Under the pieces are notes generated by a model. The model worked only from the letters and a program-made list of their open reading frames with translations. It was not told the DNA's origin and did not search any database. The position numbers were made by a program, and so were the translations under genes. A DNA stretch of 64,000 nucleotides from the NCBI RefSeq assembly GCF_001027285.1, contig NZ_CP011509.1:5154501-5218500 (forward strand), written 5' to 3'. The stretch comes from Archangium gephyra. Its GTDB lineage: Bacteria > Myxococcota > Myxococcia > Myxococcales > Myxococcaceae. This document shows positions 8,766 to 16,804 of the stretch, in pieces (position 1 is the stretch's first letter; every line of letters starts with the position of its first letter).

Positions 8766-8783
8766 TGGTGACCCCAGTCACCA
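8766..8783. repeat. Perfect hairpin TGGTGAC/GTCACCA
   Basis: A seven-base stem (8766-8772 with 8777-8783) and a CCCA loop lie 16 bases after the oxygenase stop. The right arm contains the heptamer CAGTCAC, which recurs at 8795 and 8945 before the LysM gene and at 9655 after it. It could be a weak terminator for the upstream operon, without a U tract, or a protein-binding site. Confidence 0.4.
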
Positions 8784-8911
8784 GGGGATGAGGGCAGTCA
8801 CCAGGATCAACCCGTGTGGAGTGGTGTCGGCCGTCATCAGGTGCGGCCGGAACCCGGGTGCAGGCGAGTGGACTCAAGGGCTTGCGGGCTCGGGCAGGGA
8901 GGCACGGTGCA

Positions 8912-8927
8912 TGGCACGCCTTCTGCT
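8912..8927 (+). promoter_or_regulatory. Sigma54-like promoter upstream of the LysM gene
   Basis: TGGCACG at 8912-8918, then four bases, then CTGCT closely matches the -24/-12 consensus TGGCACG-N4-TTGCW; only the first T of the -12 element differs. It lies about 54 bases before the ATG at 8981. A sigma54 promoter needs an enhancer-binding protein; upstream sites are not identified, but the CAGTCAC copies at 8775, 8795 and 8945 are candidates. Confidence 0.45.
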
Positions 8928-8980
8928 TTGTGTCGGTGCATCAGCAGTCACTTCGCTTCCGACACTTCGAGGGCACGCAC

Positions 8981-9595
8981 ATGGGCAACTACAGCATCAA
9001 GGCCGGGGACACGCTGAGCAGCATCGCGAAGCGCTATCAGACCAGCGTTGGCGAGCTGATGAAGGCCAACACGGAGATCAAGGACGCGAACCTGATCTAC
9101 GCGGGTGCGAAGCTCAACATCCCGGGCAGCAAGGACGAGTTCGTGTCCTCCGCTTCTGGCCCCAAGGGCGTGAACCTCGACGGGGGTGCCTCCACGAAGG
9201 GCGCGCAGGCCAGCGCTCCGGTGGGCAACGTTCCGCAGGGGCAGGTGGGTGATTGGATCAAGGAGGCCATGCAGAAGCTGAGCGCCGCGGGCGTGCCTGC
9301 CGACAAGATGAACCCGCAGGACATCGCGTCCATCATCCATCACGAGTCCAGCGGCAACCCCAACGCCATCAACCTCTGGGACCAGAACGCCAAGGATGGC
9401 CACCCGTCCATCGGCCTGATGCAGACCATCCAGCCGACGTTCGACGCGCACAAGCTCCCGGGCCACGACGACATCCGCAACCCCGTGGACAACATCATCG
9501 CGGGCGTCCGCTACGCGGTGGAGCGTTACGGCTCCGTGTCCAACGTGCCCGGCATCAAGGCGCTCGGCCAGGGCCAGGGCTACGTGGGCTACTAG
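8981..9595 (+). CDS. LysM plus lytic transglycosylase-like (SLT) protein
   Basis: The 204-residue protein has an N-terminal LysM peptidoglycan-binding domain (about 4-48; [17 protein letters not shown] ... AGAKLNIPG), a Ser/Gly/Ala linker, and a C-terminal SLT/lysozyme-fold domain. The probable catalytic Glu122 is in HHESSGNP, followed by [11 protein letters not shown]. It should cleave or bind peptidoglycan. No signal peptide is present, which is odd for a wall enzyme; export by a specialised system or lysis would be needed. The ATG at 8981 starts the LysM fold directly. The frame is open further upstream, but that part is intergenic in character. A sigma54-like promoter precedes it. Confidence 0.85.
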   Translation: MGNYSIKAGDTLSSIAKRYQTSVGELMKANTEIKDANLIYAGAKLNIPGSKDEFVSSASGPKGVNLDGGASTKGAQASAPVGNVPQGQVGDWIKEAMQKLSAAGVPADKMNPQDIASIIHHESSGNPNAINLWDQNAKDGHPSIGLMQTIQPTFDAHKLPGHDDIRNPVDNIIAGVRYAVERYGSVSNVPGIKALGQGQGYVGY

Positions 9596-9645
9596 CCCCG
9601 GCATCGAGGTTCGCGGGGGCCTTGCCTCTCTTTCCTGACCTGTGC

Positions 9646-9682
9646 GTGACTCTTCAGTCACAGGGGGAGCCCTCCGGCTCCC
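9646..9682. repeat. Two adjacent hairpins between the LysM and lipoprotein genes
   Basis: GTGACT/AGTCAC (9646-9661, loop CTTC) is followed three bases later by GGGAGCC/GGCTCCC (9665-9682, loop CTCC). Both stems are perfect. They may end the LysM transcript or shape the leader of the next gene, whose TTG is 22 bases beyond. There is no U tract. Confidence 0.45.
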
Positions 9683-9704
9683 AGGACCGGAAAGGGGAAG
9701 TGAC

Positions 9705-10169
9705 TTGCTCCGCATCCTCCGTGCAGTGCTTCTCGTGGCGATGCTCCCCATGGGACTCGCCTGCGAGAACGGGAAGCTTCAGCTCCCGGAGCTCCCGAAG
9801 GTGGATCTCCCGAGCATCCCGTTGCCGAAGGTGGACACCGGCAACCTCGTCCTCATCCAGACGCCCTCGGGTGGCCTCCAGCTCGACCCGACGGGCAGCG
9901 ATGCCCTCACGGCCCTGGGCGCCTGCGCCGACCTCGTCACCTACTGCTTCCAGCCCGGAGCGCGCTCGCTGGACGAGTGCGTGGCGGCGGTGCCCCAGTG
10001 CACGACCTCCAAGCCCTGGCAGGAGAAGGAGTGCTGTCCGGCCGCTTGTGCCGACGCCTACGCCAAGGCCCGTGACAAGGGACAGGAGCCCATCTCCGCC
10101 TTCGAGCAGACCTTCTTCCTCCAGCCGGACTGCTTCCCCGGCGTCCGCTCGCTCCTGGAGGCGAAGTGA
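9705..10169 (+). CDS. Small Cys-rich lipoprotein of unknown function
   Basis: The predicted 154-residue protein starts at TTG 9705, which has AGGGGA just upstream. The N-terminus is a lipoprotein signal ending MGLAC. The mature part has a Pro/Leu/Val repeat-like stretch (LPELPKVDLPSIPLPKVD) and then a domain with about eight cysteines, among them CADLVTYC and ECCPAAC, probably disulfide-bonded. I do not recognise the family. Its stop overlaps the start of the zinc-enzyme gene that follows, so the two are likely co-translated and may act together in the periplasm or outer membrane. Confidence 0.75.
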   Translation: MLRILRAVLLVAMLPMGLACENGKLQLPELPKVDLPSIPLPKVDTGNLVLIQTPSGGLQLDPTGSDALTALGACADLVTYCFQPGARSLDECVAAVPQCTTSKPWQEKECCPAACADAYAKARDKGQEPISAFEQTFFLQPDCFPGVRSLLEAK

Positions 10170-11995
10170 TGCGCGGACTTCTCGTGTCCTCGGCCCTGCT
10201 GTTGTCTCTTCCCGCCGCCGCCTGGGAGTCCGTCTGCTACGAGCAGAAGGACCCGACGAAGGAGGTGAGCGAATACCCTCGGGGTTCCGGCACCTATTGC
10301 GCGCCCGCGGCCGGTCCCAACACCGCGCGCCAGCGCTGGGTGGGTGAGCTCGATGAGCACCGTCAACTCTGGGAGCTGACCCGGGAGAAGGCGGGTCTGC
10401 CGGCCGGGACCTCCGCGACGGCCCGGCTGCGCGTCTTCACCTCGAGCCAGCCGCTGAACGTGGATGGGCAGGTGCTCACCTCGTTGTTGCCCGTGCCCTT
10501 CGCCGAGACCGCACGCGTCCAGGTGCGCGCCTTCACGCCCGGCGAGCTGGCCCAGCTCCCCGACTTCTCGTACGCGCTGTGGGACTGGGCCACCGGCCAC
10601 GAGACGTGCCCGCTGCCGGGAATCGGCGCGGATGCGACGCTGTGCCACGACTTCGCCAGCCACATGGGCCCGGTGAACTCGAACCACTTCCTGCCGCAGG
10701 CCGGGCGCTTCTACGCGCACTACCACGGGCTGGCGCTCGCGCGGGCGAGGGAGTGCAAGGCGATGAAGGACCTGCTGGGCGCGGCGGGCGGCCGCTACGG
10801 CGACTATCTCCGCGCCTGCGAGACCGAGTCGCTCGCGCTGGAGGCGGTGGGCCACCACTACCTGCAGGACGCCTGGAGCATGGGGCACATGTGGCAGCGC
10901 TGGGGCTCGCCGGAGCTCTCGGACTTCCCCAGCGGAGGGGATGACCCGAGGGACAAGGCGGTGCTCATCGCGCTCGCCTCCGGGCTGCTGCACGGGGCGC
11001 GCGGCGTGCTGCAGCGGCTGCCCGAGTGGACGAGCTACGACGTCAACGACGCGCTCTGCGCGCCGCACCCCTCGGTCGAGTTCGTCAGCCCGAGTGGCGC
11101 TCGCTACCCGGCCATCGGCGACGACTACCTGCACCTGCTGCCGCCCGTGGGGACGGGGAGCACGTACGCGCCCCAGTCCGAGCGCCTGCTGTCGTGTGCC
11201 GTCTCGGGCATGCGCGAGGTGTATGCGGCGGCGGGGGAGAACCACGGGGCGCTGGGACCTCCGGCGGACGGACTGAGGACGTTGGAGCCCACGGGCCCGG
11301 AGTGCTTCGGGCAGCGCGCCACCAACCGCTCCATGCTGGAGGCGGCGGCGGTGCAGTTCCGCGTCGTCGGACAGCAGGTGACGCTCGGGTTGGACTCGCG
11401 GGTGGTGGGGTGGATCATCCCCACGGTGGCGCACGAGACGGGCGAGGTGCCGGTGCCGGCGCGGCTGAAGAACCAGTTCCGGCTGGAGATGCAGCGCATC
11501 GTCTCGCTCACGCGGCTGCTGGCGAAGGAGCGGCCCGAGGGCACGGAGCTGGCGGATGGGCGCTTCGGCTCCTTCCTGGGGGCGAGGCCCAATGGGCAGT
11601 ACGCGAGCGGTGGCGTGCTGGCCTCGTACATCGATCCGGCGCTGCCGTGGCCGTCGACGCCGGACACGCTGCCCGCGGCGGGAGAGCGGGCCATGGCGCT
11701 CGCGCGCGTCTTCCACCGGGGACACTCGGCGGACTGGTGCCGGACGAGCACCTCGGACGGGCTCGAGTTGCTGCGGGCGAGGGCCTCGGACGTGTCGCTG
11801 GACGCGCCGACGCGAGCGGCGGCCTGCGAGGTGTGCTCGGAGTTCGCGCTCCGGCACCTGCGGGTGGGGACACCTTCGCTCTACGACACCTCGGCGGAGC
11901 CCCTGTGCCACTACCTCTCGGGAGGCCCGTACCTCTACCAGCCGGGGCCGGGGGCACCGGAGTCGCTGGCCCGCACGTGGTGCGGTTGCCCGTGA
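10169..11995 (+). CDS. Probable exported zinc-dependent phospholipase C/P1-nuclease-fold protein
   Basis: The 608-residue protein has a signal peptide (MRGLLVSSALLLSLPAAA) whose predicted cleavage leaves Trp19 as the first mature residue. In zinc-dependent phospholipase C and P1/S1 nucleases the mature N-terminal Trp is itself a zinc ligand. His160, Asp161, His165 and His173 follow. Then H230-x3-D234-x5-H240 (HYLQDAWSMGH) has exactly the spacing of H118-D122-H128 in Bacillus cereus phospholipase C. The later His/Glu ligand pair is not obvious. It starts in the stop codon of the lipoprotein gene (GTG 10166 is an alternative start). The large C-terminal half is unassigned. It may act on phospholipids or nucleic acids; the sequence does not say which. 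Confidence 0.6.
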   Translation: MRGLLVSSALLLSLPAAAWESVCYEQKDPTKEVSEYPRGSGTYCAPAAGPNTARQRWVGELDEHRQLWELTREKAGLPAGTSATARLRVFTSSQPLNVDGQVLTSLLPVPFAETARVQVRAFTPGELAQLPDFSYALWDWATGHETCPLPGIGADATLCHDFASHMGPVNSNHFLPQAGRFYAHYHGLALARARECKAMKDLLGAAGGRYGDYLRACETESLALEAVGHHYLQDAWSMGHMWQRWGSPELSDFPSGGDDPRDKAVLIALASGLLHGARGVLQRLPEWTSYDVNDALCAPHPSVEFVSPSGARYPAIGDDYLHLLPPVGTGSTYAPQSERLLSCAVSGMREVYAAAGENHGALGPPADGLRTLEPTGPECFGQRATNRSMLEAAAVQFRVVGQQVTLGLDSRVVGWIIPTVAHETGEVPVPARLKNQFRLEMQRIVSLTRLLAKERPEGTELADGRFGSFLGARPNGQYASGGVLASYIDPALPWPSTPDTLPAAGERAMALARVFHRGHSADWCRTSTSDGLELLRARASDVSLDAPTRAAACEVCSEFALRHLRVGTPSLYDTSAEPLCHYLSGGPYLYQPGPGAPESLARTWCGCP

Positions 11996-12077
11996 TCTTC
12001 CCTTCACTTTGCTTGCCGCTCTGCGTCATCATCGAGCGGCCGCGGGAGCGCGTCAGCCACCCGCCGGAAATGCCGCC

Positions 12078-13241
12078 ATGAACGTCGTCTTCATCTCCCC
12101 GCAGTTCCCACCCCAGTTCTTCCACTTCGTCACCGCGCTGCGCTCGTGCGGGGTCAATGTGCTGGGGATTGGCGATGCTCCCTACGATGCGCTCCGGCCC
12201 GAGCTGCGCGAGGGCCTCTCCGAGTACTTCTTCACGCCCCGCCTCGACGACTACGACGCCCTGCTGCGTGCCGTCGGCTACTTCACCTGGCGCCATGGCC
12301 GTATCGATCGCATCGACTCGCTCAACGAGACGTGGCTCGAGGTGGAGGCGCGCCTGCGAGAGGACTTCCATGTCCCGGGCCTGCTGCCCGCGGACATCGC
12401 CCGCCTGCGCTCCAAGCAGGGCATGCATGACGTCTTCAAGGGGGCCGGCGTGCCCCACCCGGATGCCATCCCCGTGAAGGATGCGGAGGGCGTGAAGGCC
12501 TTCGCCCGGCGCGTGGGCTATCCGCTCGTCCTCAAGCCCGACGTGGGCGTTGGCGCCGCCCGTACCTTCAAGGTGTCCAGTGATGCCGAGGTGGATGCCG
12601 CCTTCGGTGAGTCCTTGTCCGGTTACGTGGCGCAGGCCTTCGTGCGCGGCACCATCGTCACCTACGACGGGCTGGTGGACCGGGATGGGCAGATCATCTT
12701 CGTGTTCAGCCACGAGTACAGCGACGGCATCATGGAGTCGGTCCTCGAGCAGCGGGACCTGGCCATCTGGAGCCACAAGGAGATTCCCCCCGCGCTGGAC
12801 AAGCTGGGGCGCAAGGCGGTGGCGGTGCTCGGGCTGCGCGAGCGTTGGTTCCATCTCGAGTTCTTCCGGCTGTCGGACGGAAGCTACGTCGCGTTGGAGG
12901 CCAACCTGCGTCCGCCCGGGGCCTACCTGCCGGACATGATGAACTACGCGTGCGACATCGACGTGTACCGGCTCTGGGCGCGGATGCTGGCCGGGGAGGA
13001 CGTGCGGAGCTTCCGCTACGAGCCCAAGTACCACGTGTGCCACGCGGGCCGGCGCTCCAGCCACCAGTACCGCTACGGCCACCAGGAGGTGGTGAAGCGG
13101 CTTGGCGCGTCGCTGCTGCTGCACCGGGAGATGCCCGTCGTCTACCGGAGTGCCCTGGGGGATGAGATGTACCTCACGCGCCACCAGGAGCTGCCGGCGA
13201 TGCAGGACGCGCTGCGCTTCATCCAGCAGACGCGCGCCTGA
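12078..13241 (+). CDS. ATP-grasp family ligase-like protein
   Basis: This 387-residue protein has an N-terminal Rossmann-like pre-ATP-grasp region (MNVVFISPQFPPQF) and an ATP-grasp core: KQGMHDVFKGAGVPHPDA, YPLVLKPDVGVGAART, and the metal-binding end WFHLEFFRLSDGSYVALEAN. It would couple ATP hydrolysis to forming a carboxylate-amine or similar bond. The substrate cannot be read from sequence and no biosynthetic partner lies next to it. A single-enzyme tailoring or resistance role is possible. It converges with the esterase gene downstream. Confidence 0.8.
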   Translation: MNVVFISPQFPPQFFHFVTALRSCGVNVLGIGDAPYDALRPELREGLSEYFFTPRLDDYDALLRAVGYFTWRHGRIDRIDSLNETWLEVEARLREDFHVPGLLPADIARLRSKQGMHDVFKGAGVPHPDAIPVKDAEGVKAFARRVGYPLVLKPDVGVGAARTFKVSSDAEVDAAFGESLSGYVAQAFVRGTIVTYDGLVDRDGQIIFVFSHEYSDGIMESVLEQRDLAIWSHKEIPPALDKLGRKAVAVLGLRERWFHLEFFRLSDGSYVALEANLRPPGAYLPDMMNYACDIDVYRLWARMLAGEDVRSFRYEPKYHVCHAGRRSSHQYRYGHQEVVKRLGASLLLHREMPVVYRSALGDEMYLTRHQELPAMQDALRFIQQTRA

Positions 13242-13259
13242 GCGGGGCTCGCGGCCTGC

Positions 13260-14036
13260 TCAGCGCAGCAGCCAATGCATGGCGAAGGGCAGCCGCCGCT
13301 GCCAGTCCAGCTCGTGATGGTGACCGGCCGGATCCAGGACGAGGTGGAGCTCGTGGTCGGCGTAACCCAGGCGCTTGAGGTGGTGGTAGAAGTCGCGGGT
13401 GGCGTCGCCGTAGTACATGGTGTAGCCGACGGGATCGATGATCTCCTCGGCTCCCGCGTCCAGGTAGATGCGTGACCACCGCTGGGTGTGGTCCGTCCAC
13501 TCGGAGAAGAGCCGGTTCCAGCCCCACATCACCGAGGGAGACAGGCCTCCGATGCGGCCGAACAGGTCCGGGTAGTGCCTGCCGAGGTAGAGGGCCATCA
13601 ACCCGCCGAGGGAGGAACCCATGACACCGGTCCACTGGGGGCCCTGGCGGGTGCGGTAGACGCGGTCGACGTAGGGCTTGAGCGAGTCGAGGAGGAAGCG
13701 GATGTAGGGCTCGGCCTGGGCGCGGATGTTGCTGCGCGGCTCGTCCCAGGGGGAGTACTCGGCGAGCCGGTTGTGCGTGGAGTCCACGGCGACGAGGAGC
13801 CACGGCTCGATGGAGCCCTCGCGGACGAGGTGCTCGAGGGTGAGGTTGGCGCACCAGGTCTCGTAGACGGCGGACTCCGGGTGGGCGAAGACGTTCTGCC
13901 CGTCGAGCATGTAGAGGACGGGGAAGCGGTGGCCCTCGGGGGCGGAGTCGTACGCATCGGGCGTGTAGATGCGCACGGTGCGGGAGCGGCCCTCGAGGGG
14001 GGAGGGGAAGTCTCGGATGATGTGAACGTGTCCCAT
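13260..14036 (-). CDS. Esterase of the enterochelin esterase/COG2819 type
   Basis: The 258-residue alpha/beta-hydrolase has an N-terminal strand region with RTVRIYTPDAY and FPVLYMLDGQNVF, the nucleophile elbow GSSLGG, and a C-terminal His in LVLDPAGHHHELDW. These are hallmarks of putative esterases related to siderophore esterases and S-formylglutathione hydrolase. It lacks a signal peptide. I start at ATG 14036 (MGHVHIIRDF), since upstream codons do not look like this family. The neighbouring genes give no hint of a siderophore pathway, so the natural ester is unknown. Confidence 0.8.
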   Translation of the reverse strand: MGHVHIIRDFPSPLEGRSRTVRIYTPDAYDSAPEGHRFPVLYMLDGQNVFAHPESAVYETWCANLTLEHLVREGSIEPWLLVAVDSTHNRLAEYSPWDEPRSNIRAQAEPYIRFLLDSLKPYVDRVYRTRQGPQWTGVMGSSLGGLMALYLGRHYPDLFGRIGGLSPSVMWGWNRLFSEWTDHTQRWSRIYLDAGAEEIIDPVGYTMYYGDATRDFYHHLKRLGYADHELHLVLDPAGHHHELDWQRRLPFAMHWLLR

Positions 14037-14268
14037 GGGGCCGCTGCTGGAGTCCGGGGTGGGGAGGCAAGATAGACAGGCGCTTTGCCTCGGTCCACCG
14101 TCCACTTGCACGCCTATGCCGTCAGCCCGAGCAAGGGTGATTGGCGCACGAGGACGAGTACGGGCTTGCTGCACCCGACGACGCTTCGTCCACACGATGA
14201 CGCAACTGCGGGCTCGCCGCTTTGCCCGCACTGCTGGCTTCATCTAGCCTCTACCCCGCTGGCAATTC

Positions 14269-14286
14269 AAAAAGCAGCGGCTTTTT
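14269..14286. repeat. AT-rich inverted repeat before a small ORF
   Basis: AAAAAGC and GCTTTTT form a seven-base stem around the loop AGCG, in an otherwise GC-rich region. It ends four bases before the GAAGGAG ribosome-binding site of the gene at 14306. It may be a weak terminator or a leader hairpin that could mask the site; transcript data are absent. Confidence 0.3.
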
Positions 14287-14305
14287 TCGCGAAGGAGTGC
14301 TCGAC

Positions 14306-14707
14306 GTGAAGTTCGAGTTCATTCCTCGGGAAATGACTCACATGGCCTCGACCCATCTCCGCCTCAATACCGCGACCCTCTCGGCCCTTTCCCGAGGCCG
14401 GTATCGGCAATTCGTCGAGCGGGTGATTCACCACTTGAGGGAGCACTTCCCCCACCGGTGCCCCCCCGAGGGCGGGTGGGCGGCCTTCGTGGAAAAGGCC
14501 ATCGTCATCGCCGAGAAGCATGGCTTCGAGACCGAGCGCAAGGTGGTGCTGTGCTGCAACCTGCTCTTCGTCCTCGGACTCGAACTGTTCGACGGGCCGC
14601 CGGGCGACTGGCCGGTGGTGATTCTCTCGGATGCGTCCCTGGACGCCGACGAGAAGCTGAAGCGCATGTATGAGAAGGCCTACGCGGAACTACGGAGGGG
14701 CGCATGA
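14306..14707 (+). CDS. Conserved-looking small protein coupled to the muramidase-like gene
   Basis: The 133-residue soluble protein starts at GTG 14306 behind a good GAAGGAG site eight bases upstream. It has no signal peptide or membrane segment that I can support; the segment KVVLCCNLLFVLGLELF is hydrophobic but short. I do not recognise the family. The stop overlaps the next ATG by four bases (ATGA), so it is coupled to the muramidase-like gene. In effector cassettes such a small upstream partner is often an adaptor, chaperone or immunity protein, but that is inference only. Confidence 0.65.
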   Translation: MKFEFIPREMTHMASTHLRLNTATLSALSRGRYRQFVERVIHHLREHFPHRCPPEGGWAAFVEKAIVIAEKHGFETERKVVLCCNLLFVLGLELFDGPPGDWPVVILSDASLDADEKLKRMYEKAYAELRRGA

Positions 14708-16029
14708 GCGACAAGGCGCAAGACGTCGCCTGCCTGCAGAAGGCGGAGCAGGACGCGCGGACGGACTTCCACTAGTCCCCCTCGAACGAACTCGTCAGCA
14801 AGTGCCCGCTCCAACTGGAGCGAATCGTCCGGGTCATCGGGCCGAAGCCGGAAGAGACCCTCTACATCACTCATCCCTCCGCCAGTGATGAATACGCGCC
14901 TCGCATGCCCGACCTCACCGCGAGCGTCGTCATCGAGGACTGGAACGTGGATGCCCGGGGCAAGCGCAGCACCAAACAGGCCGAGTACAAGCCCAAGAAG
15001 GTCTGTTGGAAGGTGATGATCGACCACAAGACCCGTGAGAAGAACCCGCGGGCCACCCAGGCCTCCTTCGAGGACAACGTCGAGGGCAACCAACTGCCTG
15101 CGGACTTCCTGCGCAAGCGCAAGGGCACCATCCAGCTAGGTGGCCAGGGCAAGGTGCGCGCCGCCGGAGGCACCGTCACCTTCGAGGTGACCGTCTCCCT
15201 GGAGGGACTCAACCTTCCCGCCGTGGGTAAGCAGACGCTCCTGGTGCGGGAGAAGGGCCCGTCCATCCTCGCCCAGGACAACCCTCCCAAATCCGCGGTG
15301 CAGGCCCGTATCATGCGCAATGGGCTTGCGCTTGGGTTCAGCAAGGTTCTCTGCGACCTGCTCCAGCGGCTGTGCTGTCAGGAGAGCGGGCAGAAGCAGT
15401 TCCACCTTGGGGATACCAAGGGCTACCTCCACGAAGGCGAGCCCATCATGAACCACGGGGGAGATGGAGGCACGGGCCTCAAACAAATCACCCAGAAGAC
15501 CGTGGGGCCGGATCTCCTCTGGGATTGGCAGGAGAACCTCGATTACGGGCTGAAGCTCTTCAACGACAAGCTCCGGATCGCCAAAGTGCACCGCACGCAG
15601 ATCCTCGCGGACCCGCGCTACAAGGAACTGCTGGAGAACACGGCCACCTGGCGGGCCAGCCAGAAGCTGCCAGAGCTCAAGATCGTTACCATCCCCGATT
15701 ATACGGACGAGCAGCTCGCCGACGCCGCCATCCGCGCGAACAACGGCGTTCCGAAAATCTCCAATCCCGGCGACGACACGCCCCTGGGCCGCAACTGGCA
15801 CGAGTTCACCCTCGCCGTGGAGACCGTCAACCTGCCGAACCCGGACCCCAACAAGGACCCCAAGAAAGCCACGGTTCCCCTACGCGTCCTCACGCTGCAG
15901 AAAGAGAAGGGCCCCGACGGGAAACGGAGCGCGGAGGCTACGTGGGTCCGCGTTGACGTCTCCACTCGCCCCAAGGTGGGAGATCCCGACTATGTCAACA
16001 ACGTGAAGAGCCGCTCCCCCACCTGCTGA
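14704..16029 (+). pseudogene. Muramidase/transglycosylase-like gene with an in-frame TAG
   Basis: Reading from ATG 14704 gives MSDKAQDVACLQKAEQDART and three more residues, then TAG at 14773-14775, then the same frame stays open to TGA 16027-16029, about 441 codons in all. Codon use and protein character continue across the TAG, with SPSNELVSKCPLQLERIVRV directly after it. The C-terminal part resembles goose-lysozyme/SLT enzymes: RLCCQESGQKQF (candidate catalytic Glu227), NHGGDGGTGLKQIT and WDWQENLDYG. The N-terminal half is beta-rich and unassigned. No signal peptide is present, so it may be a secreted effector. Options are a nonsense mutation, a sequencing error, read-through, or restart at ATG 14905, which would still keep the catalytic part. 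Confidence 0.7.
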
Positions 16030-16041
16030 GCTGCGGGAGCC

Positions 16042-16155
16042 CTACTTCCCGGCCGGTTGCTCCTCTTCCGGCAACAGCTTGCGCAGCCCGTCCGCTACCT
16101 TCCCGAGCTTCAGCGCCGTGGCCGCCACGTCCGTGCTTATCTGCGTGTACGTGAG
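16042..16155 (-). pseudogene. Possible gene remnant (3-prime end only)
   Basis: On the minus strand the last 35 or so codons before a stop at 16042 read like a genuine helical C-terminus (TALKLGKVADGLRKLLPEEE). Upstream of about 16155 the frame continues but its composition turns into Pro/Arg/Ser shadow sequence, and no start with a ribosome-binding site is seen. It may be what is left of a gene once paired with the muramidase cassette. Chance cannot be excluded. Confidence 0.25.
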
Positions 16156-16299
16156 GCATAGGGCGAATGGGCGGGTTGTCGAGATGGTGAGGGCTGGAGC
16201 CGTCGAGGGGCCGAGGAGGGCTGCCGACGGGGGCCGCCGAGCTATGAGCCTGCCCCGGTTTGGTGGCTCTCCCGACCGCACCCCATGCAGCGGTGGCGC

Positions 16300-16305
16300 T
16301 ACACT
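16300..16305 (+). promoter_or_regulatory. TANNNT -10-like hexamer, 7 nt before ATG
   Basis: TACACT ends seven bases before the ATG of the cupin gene, with no Shine-Dalgarno sequence between. The spacing puts a predicted transcription start at the ATG itself, which would give a leaderless mRNA. No clear -35 is visible. Confidence 0.35.
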
Positions 16306-16312
16306 CGCCGGC

Positions 16313-16792
16313 ATGGTCGATGAACTGGTGAGGACACTGGGACTGGCGCCGCACCCCGAAGGCGGCTTCTACCGGGAGACCTGGCGCTCGACGGTGCCAG
16401 TGGAGACGCAGCGAGGTACGCGCTCGGTGGGCACGGCCATCTACTACCTGCTGCCACGAGGCACGTTCGCGGCCTGGCACCGGGTGAGCTCGGACGAGCT
16501 GTGGCACTTCTATGACGGGCACCCGCTGACGATGTACCTGCTCGACGAGCGCGGGCACCTGGAGACGGTGACGCTGGGCCGGGATGTGGCCAGGGGCGAG
16601 CGGCCGCAGGTGCTCGTGCCGGCCGGGGTGCTGCAGGCGGCGCTGCCTCGGGGTGAGTACACGCTGTGCGGCTGCACGGTGGCCCCGGGCTTCGACTTCG
16701 CGGACTGGGAGATGCCCCGAGGCGAGGAACTGGCCGCCCGTCATCCCGAGCACGCGGAGCTGTTCCGCCAGCTCTCCCACTCCTCCGCCTGA
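16313..16792 (+). CDS. Cupin, DUF985 family
   Basis: This 159-residue protein matches the DUF985/Cupin_5 family: LAPHPEGGFYRETWRS at the start, AIYYLLPRGTFAAWHRV, ELWHFYDGHPLTMYLL, a V-rich strand ending VLQAALPRG, and GCTVAPGFDFADWEM. Length and motifs fit the family, whose members are small single-domain cupins of mostly unknown role. The ATG at 16313 follows a leaderless-type -10 hexamer. The gene stands alone and converges with the lipoprotein gene downstream. Confidence 0.85.
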   Translation: MVDELVRTLGLAPHPEGGFYRETWRSTVPVETQRGTRSVGTAIYYLLPRGTFAAWHRVSSDELWHFYDGHPLTMYLLDERGHLETVTLGRDVARGERPQVLVPAGVLQAALPRGEYTLCGCTVAPGFDFADWEMPRGEELAARHPEHAELFRQLSHSSA

Positions 16793-16804
16793 GCGGGGCG
16801 ACGG

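Noticed and set aside
13238-13263. Inverted repeat CTGAGC/GCTCAG between the converging ATP-grasp and esterase genes
   Set aside because: Six-base stem with a 14-base loop and no U tract; expected by chance in GC-rich DNA.
14085-14309. Short plus-strand frames in the 14037-14305 intergenic region
   Set aside because: No ribosome-binding site, no protein-like composition, and the longest runs into the ribosome-binding site of the gene at 14306.
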